Positions 1 through 13,100 of a DNA stretch of 64,000 bases are shown in pieces. The stretch spans positions 248,001-312,000 of the forward strand of contig JAQGEQ010000007.1 in NCBI GenBank assembly GCA_034620365.1, read 5' to 3'. Position 1 is the first letter of the stretch. Each line of letters opens with the position of its first letter. The notes below the pieces were generated by a model. It did no database searches, was not told the origin of the DNA, and was given only the letters and a program-made list of their open reading frames with translations. The stretch is from Pegea sp. RAD2-039 (lineage: Eukaryota > Chordata > Thaliacea > Salpida > Salpidae). Made by a program: the position numbers and the translations under genes.

Positions 1-3000
1 TTGAAGATATTCGAAATTTTCGATTAATCGATTTTATTTGCAGATTGTTGTAGAATATTTTCTTATCTTAAAATGTCAATCCAAACCAGATAAGTAAATT
101 TATTTAATTTGTTGGTTTTGAAAAACAAACTGACTAAAAAGCTTTTTAAAGTGCTGAAAGTTGTTGTGAAAGTCATATAATTACTTCACTTTTTATCACT
201 AACAAGTCAAACGTTGAGTTTGTGAAAAAAACAAAAGAGTAAAGTACCGGTCAGCCACTCTGGGCAAAACTTTTCTAGATTATTTTCAAACTAAACAAGT
301 TTTTGAAGAATGAAGAACCCTGTGAAACGTTTTAACTATTATTTGTCAAACTAATTTGATTTAACAACAAACTAAAGATATTTGAATAATCTTTTCATTA
401 TTAGTTCAGTAGTCAAAATATCGAATCAAACAAAGCTACATTTGGAAACCTTCACTCAAATGTTACTTACTAGTAGAAATTTCTGTTTTGATTTAAATGT
501 TTATCAAAATATCTGTTCAAATGAAAAAGTAAAGCCATGAGTAGAATAAAATAAATTAATAACAATAAAAAGAATAAACTGAATTAATATTATTAACCTT
601 TTTCTTATAACTACAAATGTTGTTTGTTAAAATAGTCTAAAAAGTTGTTTTTAAAGAATAAATTCTATTTGTTGAAACACCAAAAATCTTATATTAGTCA
701 AAGTAATAAACTTTTGTAAATTATTTATAAATAAATGTCATTAACAGATGAAATGTTTTAATAAATATAAAATTACTGAAATTATTTTGAAGTAACTCAG
801 ATAATTTTAGTTTAATTGTTTGAACAGTTAAAAATAAATGTTAAAACAAAAAATAAATAATAAATAATTACAATTTGTTTGTCTCCAATTCGAAAGTAAA
901 TTTCTACTATTTGAAATTTCTCAGAACAAAGTTCAAATAAATAATTAAAAGTTACGACGAAACAGCAAATAGAGAAAAGTTGAAAAAACTTCGCTTCTAG
1001 AAAATCATTCTTCAAAATCATTTTGTTTTTATTAAATTTTTGATGAAATATTTAGAAATTGAACAAATTTCAGATTCAACTTTCAAATTAAAAATGAAAA
1101 TTGTTACTTATAAACTTCAAAAGCTTTCTTGTTCTTTTTTAATTTAAATAATTTCTTTTTTAATGTAAAGTTTAAAAATCTTTACAATTTTTCTTTTGGA
1201 GTTTTATAGATTAAAATATTTTCTGATCTTATTTCAAGGAATTATCAGAAAACTTTTTTCTTAAAAAGATTTGTTTATAAAAAAATCAAAAGAATTTTGA
1301 TCTTTCTATAATTATCTCAAAGATTCGGAGTAAAAAGGATCGAAGAGTCTTGTGATAAATCGAAGAAGCTTTAAAAGTCTTATGATAGGAGATGAGATTT
1401 ACTGACGTAAATGCCTTCTTCAAAACCAAGTGCTTATCGTCTACAAACCAACCACAAAGTAGGAAGCTAGTAGTAACCATGGCAAGCGAGCAACTCACTT
1501 TCATACTTGACGCATCCACTCAGTTTAATTAGTTACTTTCACGTCAAAACGTTGTTTGATACAAATTTGATTGGTTTAAATATTTAAGACAATTTAAAAA
1601 TTCGAGAAATTAAAGTCACATGGTTAGATGAAACTTAATCAAGTAAAGCTGAAAGCAAATATTTTGTGAAAAATAAATTAATTAAAAATTTTCAAAGTTA
1701 TCAACTATTCCAAAGCAGTTTTATTAGATATTGTAGATAAAAGTTTATTACAAAATTAATTAAAAAATTATTAAATAAAGAACTTGTTTATATTTCAATG
1801 CATTTGTCTCAACAATTAGTTTTGATTCTACAATATGTGCATCTTGAAAATATTCAAATCCTAAATATATTTATTAAGATTCAAATTCTGCTCAGTCAAA
1901 AAAACGTTTATTTTAATATAAATTAGTTTAAAAAAGAGATATTTTTTGTATTTTAATTGAAGAAACATTTTGAAATAGAATTGGATTTGGTTTATTATTT
2001 ATAATTGAATATGTTTATATTCAGTTTCATTTTCTACAATTTCATATTTTGTAGCAAAATAATTTATTTCACAAAAAATATTTAAATTAATCATTTAGAA
2101 ATAGATTCAGGAAAATTATTAAGACGTCTCAGTTTGGAAAACAGAAAAGAGTTTGTCGAAATAAGAAGACTTCATCTGGTTATAAAATTGATAGTAGCTG
2201 TTTGTGTATACAAAAATCACAATTGAAAGAATAATATAAAAGAGTTTGAAGTAATTGATGAAGAATAATAAATGGGTGTGTTTGTAATATTATAAAGTTT
2301 TTGTTGCAATAAATTTCAATATTTGATTCAAGTTTCTGTGGTTATAACCTTTTCATTTTTAAATTCTTTTTTGATGTTAATAAAATTTTCATTTTCTTTT
2401 TATTGTGACTTTGAAAGAAGAAAATTATTTCTGAAATTTATCTTTTAAATCATAATTCATCTGGGATAGTTTTTGCTAAACATATACATATAACATTTAA
2501 ATATTTCTAGAAAATATTTATGAACCTAAAGATTTAAATATATTTTTATTCAAATAAATGAAAAATATGTGACTAAACTAGCTTCTTGATAATTCAACAT
2601 TTGAAAAATCTCTTGATTCAACAAAGACTTTAAAGAATCATTAAAAGATGTCAGAAGTTGTTTTTATAAAATTTCAGTTTTTAAGCATCAAAATTCGATT
2701 AATTATTTTATTAAAATGTGTCGCAACAAGGTGATGCTAAAGATACTTAAAAGTCAATAAACGACAGAATATTAAAAAGTTTATTAAAATATCAACTTTC
2801 AAAAAAGTTAAAAGCTTTTAATATTTCTTAATTACTTTTAATCATAACTTATTTATGATATTTATCTAATTAATATCAATGAAAATTATTTCGTTAAATC
2901 TTCAATTTTATAAATAAGATAATTAAAAAAAACCAACAAAAATATCAATTTGTAAATTAATAAATTGAATTTATTATTTAAATAACTAAACAAGAATTAA

Positions 3001-6000
3001 CTTTTGTAAAACTTTAAGATTCAAATAATATTTTTTAAACTTTTTAATTAAATTATTTTATGAAATTATCAAACGTTTGAAGAAATATTTCAGATTGAAG
3101 AAATGTTAATAAATAAAAGAAATAAAAGCAAATAATTAAAACCCGGAAAATAGCTTTCATAACAAAGTTCAAGTCCTGTTTGGAATATATATCGTCACAT
3201 CTTGCCAAATATAAGTCTATGTCTTTACACTTGCAAAAAATTGATTATTTAACTTGGATTTGTCATTTTCAAATTCATTTATGTTTACAGATGAAGTAAT
3301 TGATGATGACTACTTGAAAAAGAAGATACCTTTTTAACATTTTTTCTAATTAAACTGATTTCAAAGCTTTTAACAATCAGAATTAGTTCATTTTGATAAA
3401 CTGATTTTCTTTTATGCTGGGTAAGTTGCTACTTTTTCTTTTCAAGTTTTCAAACTGTTTTGTATAATTTGGTAAAAGTTATTGAGACTGAAATTACTTT
3501 AAAGAAATTTATTTGGAAAATTTGCAGTAAGTGAAAAGAAACTAAAACTTTTTTGTCAATTTTTAGTTGAAATTTTTCAGTTTAATTATAAGTCAGACAG
3601 AAAAATGTCTAAAAGCAGAAAAATCAGTGAAGTCATGTAAAGCAAATTACTTGATATAAATAAAGATTAAATTTTACTTTTTTATTTTTCATCATTTATT
3701 TTTTTATGTGTTTTTATATTTGTATAAAAATTTATTAAACGCAAATATCTTTAAGTGAAAGTTTGTATCAAATTTATTTCAGTGGTTGCTACAAAACATT
3801 TCAAACTTTCAAACAGATTATCAAAACTTTTATTGAAAACAGAACCTTTGTAAACTTCAAAGTTAAAGTTTGAAAACAATTTTTTATGGATTTTTAATTC
3901 TTTTGATATTCAGTTGAAATTTGTCATCTAAATCTCATTTAGTAATTCTTGTGGTGTTTGTCCTCTACTTAGGTAAGGTTAGTTTACTTAGGAATCAATA
4001 TTACTTCTAGTTATTTGACAAAAGTACAATAAAACAGATTCAGACGAGACATAAAGAAGTTTTTTGTTTGTCATTTAGTAAAATTCTTATAAACTTAAGC
4101 AGAATTTAAATTTTTCATAAAGTGAAATATTTCAAATAAACAATTTGAAGAAATTGAATTATTCTTACATCTGTTTTTTAGGTTTTCATTTATCAAAAGA
4201 AAATTGAATTATAAAGTCACTACAAATTAAATAACTTTTTTTATTTATTTTGTTAAATTATGCTGACAAATGATTTCTAAAAATAACTTCAGTAAAAATT
4301 ATATTTTAAAATTTAAATCTTCAAAATAACTTTAATTTCTAAATAAAATTTCTTCAATTATTTTTGTAATAATAATGCAACGAATAATTGCAACAGAGTT
4401 TTTCTTTTTTAAATAGTTATTACAGATTCAAACCATATTTGATTCAAACCATATTTGATTGAAACCATATTTGAGTTATAAATTTAATTTTCAGCTATTT
4501 TTTTACAAATAATAGATATTTGTCGAAATTTATATCAAAGATGTTTATCTTAAAATCAAATTATCTAAAGTTTTGATATTCTGTTAATTATTTTCCCTTA
4601 CCTTTAAAGTGTTTCAAAGTTGTATTTTATAAAATCAAAAAAATCTGAAAAATAGTTATTTTAAATCAAACTGAATATCAGTTTTATAAAATTTAACAAA
4701 TTGTTCTATTTTAGTAGAAACTGATTTCTGATAAAGGTTCTTTTAACATTATCTTATCTTTAAGCTTTCAAATCAACTAAGAAAATTTTAGAAGATCTTA
4801 GCTGGTTTTATGGATCACATCTGACTTTCTTGTGAATCAGATAGTTTTAAATTTTACAAAAATTAAAAATCTTTTTAAATTATATAATTTTAAGATTTGT
4901 TTATATTTATTAAAATAAATTAAAAACTTTAAATTCAACATTCTGTTTCACAAAACTTTGAGAGAAAAAAATTTAAATGTAAATTTTTTAGATGAAAATT
5001 CTTTAGCTTTTATTACAAAATATAAAGTTGGTTAAAAGCAAAGAATCGCTTCATTTTCATTTTAGAAGATTATTAGAAAGTTTTCAATCTATTAAAAGTC
5101 TATAAATGATAAAAAATTAACTTATCTTTTTAAACTAATAAAAATTTCAATTCTAAGTTAAATAATTTCATTTCATCAATAAAATCTATTTCAAATCTTG
5201 CAAAGTTTTAAGAATTTTACTTTTGATCGATATTTAATTCGTAATTTCACATCAATAAAAATATTTCTTTTAAAAGATTTTCTATTCTATGAATTCAGTT
5301 AATAAATGATTATATTATGCTTTTAAAAAGTTGTTCATCCTTTTGTTAGTTGTTTAATTTTAATGAAAACATTAAATGAAAAGTTAAAAGCTTTAAAACA
5401 AAACAGAAATGCTAAGTGTTCCATGTAATTAGCTACTAATTAACTGTTTCTAGATGAAGATTAGATGAAGATAGCTTCTATTCTTTACTTAATAAAAAAT
5501 ATTTTCTTTTTGTCTACTTTAGGTAATTAATTTTGTCATCTTTTTGACAAAATATTCTTTAATTATAAAAATTTAATTGTAAACACTAAATTTGAGTTTT
5601 TATAGGATGTACAATTTTATTTATTTTTCATTAATTATTTAACTTCTTATCAATTTTAAACTAAATTTATCATTACTATAAAAATTATTTTATTATAAAT
5701 TTAGAATATTTATTGAGATGATAATTTAGTTTAAACGAAACTCAAATAGTTTTAATAATCTGTTTATTTGAGACTCTAAATTCTGATTTTCATTGAGTTT
5801 CAAAAGTAAGTTTTCCAATTTTCTCTATTTTGTCAAAAAATTGTTAATTTCACAAAAGTTAGATGATGAAATTTAAAAATGAACTATTTAAGATGTTCAA
5901 ATCCGGTACAGATCTATAAGATGAGTTTTATGTGGTGGCCCATACACATTTCTTTGAAATGATCGATAATTTTGATTAGATGTCAATTTATTCACGGAAC

Positions 6001-6800
6001 TTACAGTAGAATAAAAATGAAAAAGTTTAAAAGTTTTATTAAATATTTTCATGAATTACTAAAAAGTTACCTAAGCGATTAAAAACGTTTTTAATTTAAA
6101 CAAAGCCAAAAAAATTGTTTTGAACCAAATTCCGTTGAATAAAAACAATTTTTTTGTTTTATAATTTCATTTCTTCAATTGGTATTTAACTGAGCCAAAA
6201 ATTAAACAAAAATTATTTTCATTATTTTTTATTTCAAACAGAAATAAGCCAAAATGTTGTCAGATTTTTTTTACTTTTTGTTTATTTAAATATTTTCATT
6301 TATCAATTTTGCAAATTCTGATTACTTTACATTAAAAAGTTATTTTTAAATTAATAAAACATTTAAGAGAATGCAAACTACGAGAAACTTTTTTGAAAAA
6401 GATTTATTTTGTTAAGTTTTAATCACTTATAAATAGTCTCTTTAACTTTTAAACTATATTTTAAATGTATAAAGAATTTTGTTATTAAAACGAATTATTC
6501 AAGAGATGTGATCAGAATTACAACATTTTTAATTTTGAAAAATGTTTTGTTTTTCCATCTTCTTTTTTGAAACTTTTTATTTTTTGAAATATTATCAAAA
6601 AATTTGAAATTATTTAAAAAAAAGTAGATTTGGATGCTTAAATAAATGAAAGATTCAAAAAAACAAAAACAGAAGATAAAAACTTTTATTAGCGGATTTC
6701 TTCAACATCTTTACTAAATATCATTCCAATCTCTTATCAGTAGAACTTTGCCAGCTCACTTGCGTCATATATATCTTTTAGTAAAAAGCAACCAGGCTTA
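1..6800. other. AT-rich non-coding stretch, no gene recognised
   Basis: I see no convincing exon, RNA gene or transposon here. Open frames are short, rich in Phe, Lys, Asn and Ile, and look like chance products of base composition. Two spots are less AT-biased than their surroundings. Around 1370-1525 there is a stretch with a short ATG frame on the minus strand (about 77 codons) and an ATG followed by 16 sense codons on the plus strand; neither resembles a protein I know. Around 5925-6005 there is a second short island. The last part, about 6720-6930, is probably promoter and 5' UTR of the first HCN exon, because it directly precedes that ATG. No clear TATA box stands out against the AT background. 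Confidence 0.6.
4425..4472. repeat. 16-bp tandem repeat, three copies
   Basis: Three head-to-tail 16-bp units begin at 4425, 4441 and 4457 (unit GATTCAAACCATATTT; the third has one C-to-G change). It lies in non-coding DNA. A second, unrelated 16-bp tandem repeat occurs at 34363. Confidence 0.9.
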
Positions 6801-6930
6801 AGTGTTATGTATCGGTCCAAGGCCTTGGCCAACTAGCGTAGCGTCAAAAGCAATCGATCGATTTTCGTCAGTTAGTTCTCTTCAACTTAAAGCTTGGCAT
6901 CACCAAAAAGTTTCTTCACGTTTAAAGATT

Positions 6931-7106
6931 ATGTCTTGTGATAATAAAGACTTTTCTGATCTTCAAGATCATATTAGAAATGAGAACAGAGATGAAGAAG
7001 ACATCAGCTATCATGAAGATTATTCTGTAAAGAATCATTTATCGGATAGTTTCGGCCCAGAGAGTCCTTCTTTTTTTCTTGACTCTTTTGGTTTGGAATC
7101 AGAAAC
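6931..7106 (+). other. HCN alternative first coding exon A (acidic N-terminus)
   Basis: The ATG at 6931 opens 58 codons plus 2 nt and ends at a GTGAGT donor. The open frame extends upstream to about 6802 but without an ATG, so that part is read as 5' UTR. The peptide is acidic and Ser-rich (starts [14 protein letters not shown]) and has no family match, which is usual for HCN N-termini. Phase 2 fits the acceptor at 14099/14100. It lies 7 kb from the common exon. Its role as an HCN exon is inferred from phase, strand and donor quality. Confidence 0.55.
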
Positions 7107-10100
7107 GTGAGTCGTTTTGTTTTTATTTTAAATTTATGGAATCTGTTTAAGAGTTAGATTTGAGTTGATGAAGATTAGAAGATTGAGAAATAAACAAATC
7201 ATTAACTTTGTTCAAGACATAAAAATCTTTAAAGAGTTGAAAAATTTTATTTTACATCTACATCAGAAGATGATTAAATCTTTCAACTTATTCGAAATCT
7301 TCAAAGATGCTCTTGATCCAACAAAAAGTAAAAACAGTTTGAAAAAGTTTAAAGTTTTTTCAGTTACAAAATTGATATTTAAATTATAAAAAGTTTATTT
7401 TTAAGTAATTTTTATGATTAATATTGTTGTAAATACATGTTGTCAAACTAATTAAGTTTTCATTTCTTAATTTTATAAATGAATAAACATTTAATATAAG
7501 TTCAATATTTAAAATACTTTGGCTAAAAAACGTTTAAAATTTTTATAAAATTTAGAGTTAAATTTCTACAGGTGAAATTATTAAGTAAAATTAAGTTTAG
7601 ATTTTTAACTTTTTTTGCAAATAATTCATTTTAATTTTGTTGTTTTAAATTGGAAGAAAGATTATTCAATAAAAAAGTTAAGACAAAAAGAACTTTTCTT
7701 ACTTTTGACAAATACTTTTAATTAAAAAGAAAAATGTTTAAAATTTATCCAATTTTGAAAAAAAAAAATTAAAAATGAATTCAAATATAAACTAAAGTTT
7801 ATTTTTTTTCATAAAAAACTTCTCTAGAATTAACCTGAAAGCATTTGAAGAAGAAAAAATCAATTAATTGTTGTGCAGCAACACTCAATGTCTGCATAAG
7901 ACATTGAGTAAAAGTAAGTAGAAATCAATTCTAACTGAAGTAGCTTTCCAAATACAAATAAAAAGCTTGAAAACAATTTCCGAGAGTTACTGGAATTTTG
8001 AATGAATTTCATTTATGCAAATTATCACAACTTTAGAAGCCACAAACAATTTCACAAATGAAAGAGCCTTTCTGACTTTTCTGATCAAATTCTGAATTTG
8101 ATTAATTTGCAACATCTAAGATAACCCAATATTTAAATTAAATTATTTCTAGATTTGGTACAATCTAGTTAAAATCCAAAATGGAATTATAGAAGTTAAT
8201 CTTCTATAAACTTCATCCAAGTAAGACACAAACTTGAGAGTTTGACTTTTCAAAAATCCTTGAGCTTTTTTTGCCTCTAAACTTCATTCATAGTATAAAT
8301 ATTTGATTAATTTATATTTTATAATATTTAAGAAGTTCAAATATATTTTATTGATTTGTTTAAGCTTTGTTTAAAAGAGTTTTAACAATTAGAAATTGAA
8401 GAAATTACTTGTTAGAGAAATTGTTTTTAGTCATAAAATACAGAAAGTTTAAAGATTGAATTAAAAGAAAACAATAAAGTTCAGAATTGCCTTCAAAGTA
8501 AAAAAATTAATGAAAAAGGAATTTGAAATATTACAGAGATCTTTTAAAATCTTCTGTTCTTCCATCTTCTGACTTTATTTGAAGTTATTTGAATATCGCT
8601 TAGAATAAATAATCTCTCAAAACCTAAAGACTAATTAAAAAAAAAAACAATCTATTTCAAACTCAGAAAAAGAAGCAATAAAATTAGTTATAAATTCATT
8701 TAAATAAATAAAAAGAAAATTTCTAATTTTCAAATCAATTAATATATAACAAATTTGAAATTATTGCTTATTATTTATTATCATGTTCAGATACTAATAG
8801 AATATTTCCATTTGAATATCTTCTATTTTTAAATTGATTTAGTTTTCTAGTTTTTTTTCGATTTTCAATTATTTTTTTGACAAACCAAAAAATTATTTAT
8901 TCAAAAAGTTTGCTTCTTCGAACTTTACTTCAGTGGTTTGATTTTTGAAGTCAATCTTACTAATTAAGGTTTATTGTAAATAATTTATTTAATTTCTTTT
9001 TGTATGAAAGAGAAAAAGACGTTCAGTTTCATAAATTTTAATAATATAAATGATAAAAGATTTAATAAACTTTTTTATTTGATTTTTATGATGGTTTTAT
9101 TTAAATTTATCTTCTACAGAAACCTTAAGTAGAAAAGTCTTCTTAAAAATTTGTTCTTAGAAATCTTTTGTTTTTACGATTTAAATGGAATTTTGAAAAG
9201 AAATTTTCTTCATTTGGAAAATCATTAACATCAATTTAATTTTATCCAAATTTTCAAGTAAGAAAAAATTAGGATAAATTAATAGGTTTTGTAAACTTAT
9301 TTTAGATTTTAACTTAATAATTTCTTTATTATAATTATTATTTATTCATAGCTTATCAAATAATTTATTTTTGAATAATTTTTATAAATTTCTTTAAATG
9401 CTTGTAGAGAGACTTCAAATTTTTAATATAATTTTTATTTATTTATTTTGAAACATTTTTCGAGCTGAATTTAATTTAGATATTAAATATAAGAAATTAA
9501 TGTAAAAACTTTCTATCATTAAACTGAAATTTTTTGGTTAAAATATTCTAATTAAAATTATTTAACAACTTTTAGATTGAAATAAAAAAATTATTAACTT
9601 TGAAATTCTATTGATTCATTTAAACAGGAAAATTTAGTTTATCCAAAAATTTATTTTTAAAGTAGAATTTATTAAATATAAGTTGAAGCAGATTTGAAAA
9701 TAAAAATATTTCTTTAAAATTTTTTAGATTTTGTTATTTTTTTGAAATTTTCAAAAATAACAAAATCTTTAAATTTAAATTTTTTTACTGTTTGTTTTTT
9801 ATCTCAATCAAATTTAAAACTTAAAACCATTGGTCACTAAAAATTTGAAATCATTTTAAAGCTATTTTACCGAAAATGACTTTTATTATAAATTGTAAAA
9901 TGATAAGTTGTTAAAATGAAATTTTCTACAAAAAAATGAATAAATTAGAAGATAAATGATTGATAAATGGATAAGTTAACTTAATAGTTTCTAGATGGCA
10001 ACCTTCTCTACATTTAGTTGAGCCTTTTGAGGTTTCTAGCTCCAGATAATTTGTCAAATCGAAATTTGATCATTTTTTTGTCATTAGAAAAAGTTAAACT

Positions 10101-13100
10101 TTCAACTAATTGGATAAAATCCAGGTAACACTGACACCTAGCGGTGGTTATTTCAGTTATTACTTCAGGATAATTGAAATAAGTTTTAAAAGGTCAAGTT
10201 TAAACGTGAAATTCATCAAAGTCTGAAGCTACTTCCTTTCTGCCATAATCTTCCTTTGATTTAATAATTTTTTTTTCATTTCAAAAGAACTTTAAAAGAT
10301 TTCTTCCAAAGTTTTTTTTTCAATTTCTACTTTACTTGACTCAGATTAATTTATTATTAAAACTCTCTTAAATATTCTATTAAAGTATTAAATTGAAATT
10401 CTGAAGTTTTGAAACAAAAACGTTCTATAAATTATTAATTCTATTTAAAAGTTTGTTTTGGAAATGCAAACAAATTTCCAGATTTGACCAATTCAGGTAA
10501 CGAATAAAAAGTTTGTCAGTTAAAAATAAATATAAATAATTTTTATTGACGGAGTCATCAATTAATTTATAAATATTTTGAAATATATTGAATCAAATAA
10601 TCGCCAATTATTGAGGCTATCTTGATCTAAACGATCTTCAATCTATAAACTAAAACCGAAAAGTTCAAATTGATAATTTTCTAATTTCAATAAATTAAAG
10701 TTTTATTGCTTCAAGTACTAATTTACACAAGCGTTAAAAACTTCAAAGTTAAAATTGAAAACAAAAAATTTTAATTAAAGCAAGCGAAGCAGCAATCAGA
10801 TAATAGTTGAAACTTCTAAACAAGCTTTCACCTAAATTTCTTATTTTGAATCAATCTATTTATTGATTAGTTTAAAAGTATTTCCAAACTGTTTTTTATC
10901 AAACTTGTTGCAATTTATTTTCTACGAATAATTATCAGATATTTCTGAAAACAATTTAAAAAATTGATTTTTTATATTAAGTTATTTTATATTACATTTA
11001 AAATTTAAAAAAGTAAATTAAATATGTGTCACAAATTTATCTTCTAGTGTTAATTAAGCTTGAATCTAAGATTGCAGTTCAACATCAAGCAATTTAGAAA
11101 TGCTTTTTAGATTGGTCGATATTAGGAATGGTTTCTTCTTCTGTGGTGTCTTCTCTCTTTTTTTATCAACATTAGTTTTTGTACGGCACATATGCTAACA
11201 CTTACATTTACTTTAATTTAGTCAATATAGAACAGAAGTTTATCAATTCACTTTTTAAAATAAAACAGGAAAAAGAAGGTCTTCTAGGATATTTCGAAAT
11301 TTTATCTTTTCGAAACTATAAATAAATAAATAAATTGTAAGAGAGAAAGTTTTAAAAATGGAAAAGTTTAAAGACTTCTTTTTCTTGCTGTATACAAACT
11401 GACTTGAAAACTTTTAATATTTTCAGCTTGTTATTCAGTTAGTTTGTTTCTTTTCTTGTCAGTTTAATTACAAATGCCATTTTTAAAAAGAAACAACAAT
11501 CAGGCCGTGGCCCTACAGGCACTGGCGCGGTAAGAACGACTTTTTTGGCTTTTTTCAAATTTGTTTTTTTGATTACTTAATTTTTTTATTTGCTTTTTTT
11601 AACTGAAAAGTCGACTTCTTAGTAACATTATTCTCAGCTTCCACTTATATCGGTCATAGCCTGACTTCAGTTGAAATTTAAATTATTGAAGCCAACTAGA
11701 TAAAGTTTGAAGCAGTTTTAAAGCTGTTGCAGATTTTGGGATCGATAATTCTACGTTTAAAGTTTACATTTGCAAAGTTTAAAAATCTTTTATAATTAAC
11801 AAATGATGTTAATATAAGATTTAAATGTTGAACAAAATAGTTTCTTGTAAAAAAGCCTATCTTATGTAAGCTTAACTGGAAAAAAAGAGAATTCTAATTA
11901 ACAAATCCTATCCTAAATCGATCTTAAAAATGAGAAAGCAAACATTAGATAAATTATCTTTGTGATTAAGATTTTTTCACTTTCGAATTTTTTTCTTTCT
12001 CTCTGTACTCTAAAGTTTTTGGAAACCAGCATTCACTTGCACCAACTTCAATAGAAGCTTGGGTTTTTTACAAAAAAAAACATTTTTAAAGAAATATATT
12101 TCGTTTAGTGTTAGATTAACTTGAAGTAATTTTGTCTTTAATCTCAAATTTGAATATTTATGTTATAAACAAAATCAAATTCTGTAGATGTCGTCTATGA
12201 AGAAATTCAAACTTAATATATTTACTTCAATTTAGAGTTTTTCATATTATTTTTTTAGTAATTAACCATTTTTCTTCTTAATTCTTATATTTGCTGAAAT
12301 CAATTTATTTAAGTTAAATATTTTGAAGTTATTCAATTTTCAGAGATAAAATTTCCAAGCTTAAGTAAAAGTAGAAATTATAAAATCAGTCTGATTAAAC
12401 GAATTTCTAAACCAGAAAAATCCTTTAAGTAATTTTAAAAGTCAAAAAGAATTAAAAATTGTTTAGTATATTTAAAAACAAACTGAATAATAAATATTTT
12501 TCTACTTAAATCTAAATTTGCATTTCTTTGTATTTTCAAATTTTGTTGATCAATAAAGTTAGATGAAAAAGAAACTTGTTTAAAAAAAAACAAATATTTT
12601 ATTGATTTAAAAATAAATCTATTCCTTTTTTTGTATGGATTTCAGTGAATTAAAAACTTTGAAAGATTTCGAAAAATATTTTTTGGAGTTAAGTGTTTTT
12701 AATTTAACTGAAAAATAAAAAATAAATCAACTTTCAAATTTACAAAAACAACTTCAATATATTGCAATACAAACCTTAGAAAAATCTGTTTATTAGAATT
12801 GATTTAGATTCAATTTAAACAACAAAATTTAATTCTGATAAAATTATTTCAACTAAATTTTGTTTTTCAACTTACTTAAACTCTAAGTGAAGAACTAAAA
12901 AAAAAGTTTCAATCAAATTAAGATAATTTAAAGACTTCAGATATTTTGGTGATCTTATAACGTCTCTTGAAAATTCAAATGATTCATTCTTGACGTCATT
13001 AATTACGTCATTTGGCATCTATTCTGTGAATAATCTGTAAAACTAGGAGCTTATGTTGGAGCAGTTAGCTGGGTGTCACGTGCAACAAATTTGTATTTTT

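Noticed and set aside
1286-1519. Minus-strand 77-codon frame as a small gene
   Set aside because: No recognisable domain, signal peptide or splice support; noted only as a composition island.
6802-6930. Extending HCN exon A upstream of 6931
   Set aside because: The frame is open but has no ATG (it begins with GTG), so it is treated as 5' UTR.
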